Shown here piece by piece: positions 4,439 through 5,697 of a stretch of 5,697 nt of DNA. The notes under the pieces are model-generated. The model did not search any database. It was not told the DNA's origin and saw only the letters and a program-made list of their open reading frames with translations. The stretch comes from Deltaproteobacteria bacterium. GTDB taxonomy: Bacteria; Desulfobacterota; Desulfarculia; Adiutricales; Adiutricaceae. A program made the translations under genes and the position numbers. Within the stretch, counting starts at the first letter, position 1, and each line of letters starts with the position of its first letter. The DNA is taken from assembly GCA_031269135.1 (NCBI GenBank), contig JAISZP010000041.1, forward strand, positions 1 through 5,697. The letters are read 5' to 3'.

Positions 4439-5697
4439 AGAAGTTTTCTTCGACCAGGGGCCGGTAAATGATTTTTAGATCGTCGCCTTCCAGGCGGGAG
4501 TTCACGTAGCATTCATATTTGGGGCTAACGTCGGGGAAGTCGCTGAATACCCCAAATCCCGGCCAGCGAGTCTCTTTTCTGGCGGCGAGGTGCCCTACCA
4601 AACTCTTAGAGACCGTCAGCCTTTCAAAAAGCTCCCAGATGGATAAAAGATCTCGGAAGCTCTCGGCTTTCAAGTTTTTAGCGAGCTGTCGGAGTTCATC
4701 CAAGCGACTTTGAGCCGCCGCAAGTTCTGCTGAACTGTAGCGGTAATGAGTCGCTAGGCCGCCGGCATAGGTATCCATCGTTTGTTTAAGAGCTTGATCC
4801 AACCAATGAGTCGTCAAAAACCCCTTGGGTTTGTCGAAAAAAGCCGAAAGCTCTCGAAAAATCGGTTTGGCCAGAGCCTCTATCGGCGCACGGTTCTTTT
4901 GAGAGGTCCCCCTGAGATACTCCGATATGTCGTCGCAGGCGATCTCAGCCTCGGCCATCGAGCCGGTCACGTATTTTTGCGGAGCGCCGCCCGAAACATC
5001 TCCAGCGGCCCACAGAGCTTTTATAGTCGTCCTTCTGTTGGTGTCCACCCAGAAGCCGCCTGCCGTGTGACCGCCTAAGACGTAGGGTTCGCTTGCTTCT
5101 ATTTCAGCCGAAATCGTTAAATCTGCGTCTGTTTCGTCGTTTTCCAACCATTTTAAGGTTTGCGAGGGACACATGTTCAAATAGGCGCGGTAGAGATCTT
5201 CGCGTTTGTCCTTTGAGGCTGAAGCCGTCAGCCGGCAAGGGCCTCGCCCCAGCTGAGTCTCCCTTTGGACGGCGCAAACCCTCTGAGAGGTGGTGTATCC
5301 ATAATCTTTTTCGTATGGGGCGCCTAAGGCGTTCAGCTGCCGGGCGCCGACGCCTAAAGCCATAGTGCCCGTCGGGGCCATGGTTCCGCGAAGTCTCAGA
5401 GCGATGAAGCGCATCTCCAACGTGGTCATTTCGGCCCCGGCGGCGATTCCCATAGCTAGACCCCCTCCGGTGTTGAAGGGGCAATACCAACTTTGGTTTT
5501 TGGCCTGGCCGATGTTGTTGGAGCGGTAGAGTCCTGCGGCGCCGCCGGTTGCGATGAGCACCGCTTTGGCTGAAATGGAGAGAAGTTCCGAGCGGAGCGG
5601 GGAAAAAGCCGCTAGGCCCGCAGCGGCGCCGTTGTCTATCAGTAGATGAGTCGCGACCGTCCGGTCGAGCACCAAGACATTTGGGGATTGCCGTACC
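4422..5697 (-). CDS. aprA: APS reductase alpha subunit-like flavoprotein (AprA-type; 5' end missing)
   Basis: FAD subunit of the APS reductase, converting APS to sulfite and AMP with electrons from the neighbouring AprB-like protein. About 424 residues are visible; the frame is open to the window edge, so the N-terminal FAD-binding GxGxxG segment lies outside. What remains shows VLIATGGAAGLY (about 46-57 of the visible part), the substrate-domain block NTGGGLAMGIAAGAE followed by MRFIALRLRG (about 95-104; the corresponding RF-containing stretch of AprA carries an active-site Arg), GGHTAGGFWV (208-217; His expected at the active site) and the FAD-closing WAAGDVSGG...GSMAEAEIA (229-252). A helical C-terminal domain of about 150 residues ends EENFYEHSD. 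The total would be roughly 550 residues, shorter than dissimilatory AprA (about 640-660). These residue assignments are by analogy, not alignment. Alternative: another fumarate reductase/succinate dehydrogenase flavoprotein, disfavoured by the AprB-type partner and cysDN. Confidence 0.88.
   Translation of the reverse strand, partial: VRQSPNVLVLDRTVATHLLIDNGAAAGLAAFSPLRSELLSISAKAVLIATGGAAGLYRSNNIGQAKNQSWYCPFNTGGGLAMGIAAGAEMTTLEMRFIALRLRGTMAPTGTMALGVGARQLNALGAPYEKDYGYTTSQRVCAVQRETQLGRGPCRLTASASKDKREDLYRAYLNMCPSQTLKWLENDETDADLTISAEIEASEPYVLGGHTAGGFWVDTNRRTTIKALWAAGDVSGGAPQKYVTGSMAEAEIACDDISEYLRGTSQKNRAPIEALAKPIFRELSAFFDKPKGFLTTHWLDQALKQTMDTYAGGLATHYRYSSAELAAAQSRLDELRQLAKNLKAESFRDLLSIWELFERLTVSKSLVGHLAARKETRWPGFGVFSDFPDVSPKYECYVNSRLEGDDLKIIYRPLVEENFYEHSD

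Noticed and set aside
4440..4451. Small palindrome GAAG-AAAA-CTTC just before the aprB-like start
   Set aside because: Only a 4-base stem, lying within aprA-like coding sequence; not distinguishable from codon usage.
5104..5490. Minus-strand 128-residue frame inside the AprA-like gene
   Set aside because: Shadow frame: Arg-rich low-information product within a gene whose own frame has clear FAD-domain motifs.

Overview
The window is a stretch of one minus-strand sulfate-reduction operon. In transcription order, right to left, it holds: the 3' part of an AprA-type APS reductase flavoprotein; a small AprB-type two-cluster ferredoxin overlapping it; CysD (ATP sulfurylase PP-loop subunit); CysN (ATP sulfurylase GTPase subunit, with a C-terminal extension that is not APS kinase); and the 5' part of a siroheme/[4Fe-4S] sulfite reductase of the AsrC/Fsr-like group. 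Together they encode sulfate -> APS (CysDN) -> sulfite (AprAB-like) -> sulfide (siroheme reductase). No PAPS step is visible.

The combination of heterodimeric CysDN, short APS reductase subunits and a compact AsrC-like sulfite reductase instead of DsrAB resembles the APS-reductase-based assimilatory clusters I know from anaerobes such as clostridia. The host is most likely an anaerobic bacterium of moderate GC. I cannot fix the phylum, since related genes also occur in Desulfobacterota. Whether the pathway is assimilatory or partly energy-yielding is not decided by this window.

Layout: 1-845 sulfite reductase (3' end beyond the window); 846-1087 spacer filled with 4-base and 8-base periodic repeats; 1088-2779 cysN (the frame stays open to 2911 through repeat DNA); 2780-3231 spacer made of a 16-base array (2807-2886) and a 20-unit 17-base array (2915-3247) that begins inside the last codons of cysD; 3232-4032 cysD; 4033-4129 spacer with a 7-base array (4037-4113); 4130-4438 aprB-like; 4422-5697 aprA-like (5' end beyond the window).

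The genes are ordinary for this pathway. The striking feature is the spacers. Each intergenic gap longer than a few bases is largely built of degenerate short tandem repeats, and the period differs from gap to gap (7, 17, 16, 8 and 4 bases). Two arrays run up to or into coding sequence: one at the cysD stop codon, and one in the apparent N-terminus of cysN, where it is likely to mislead start-site annotation.
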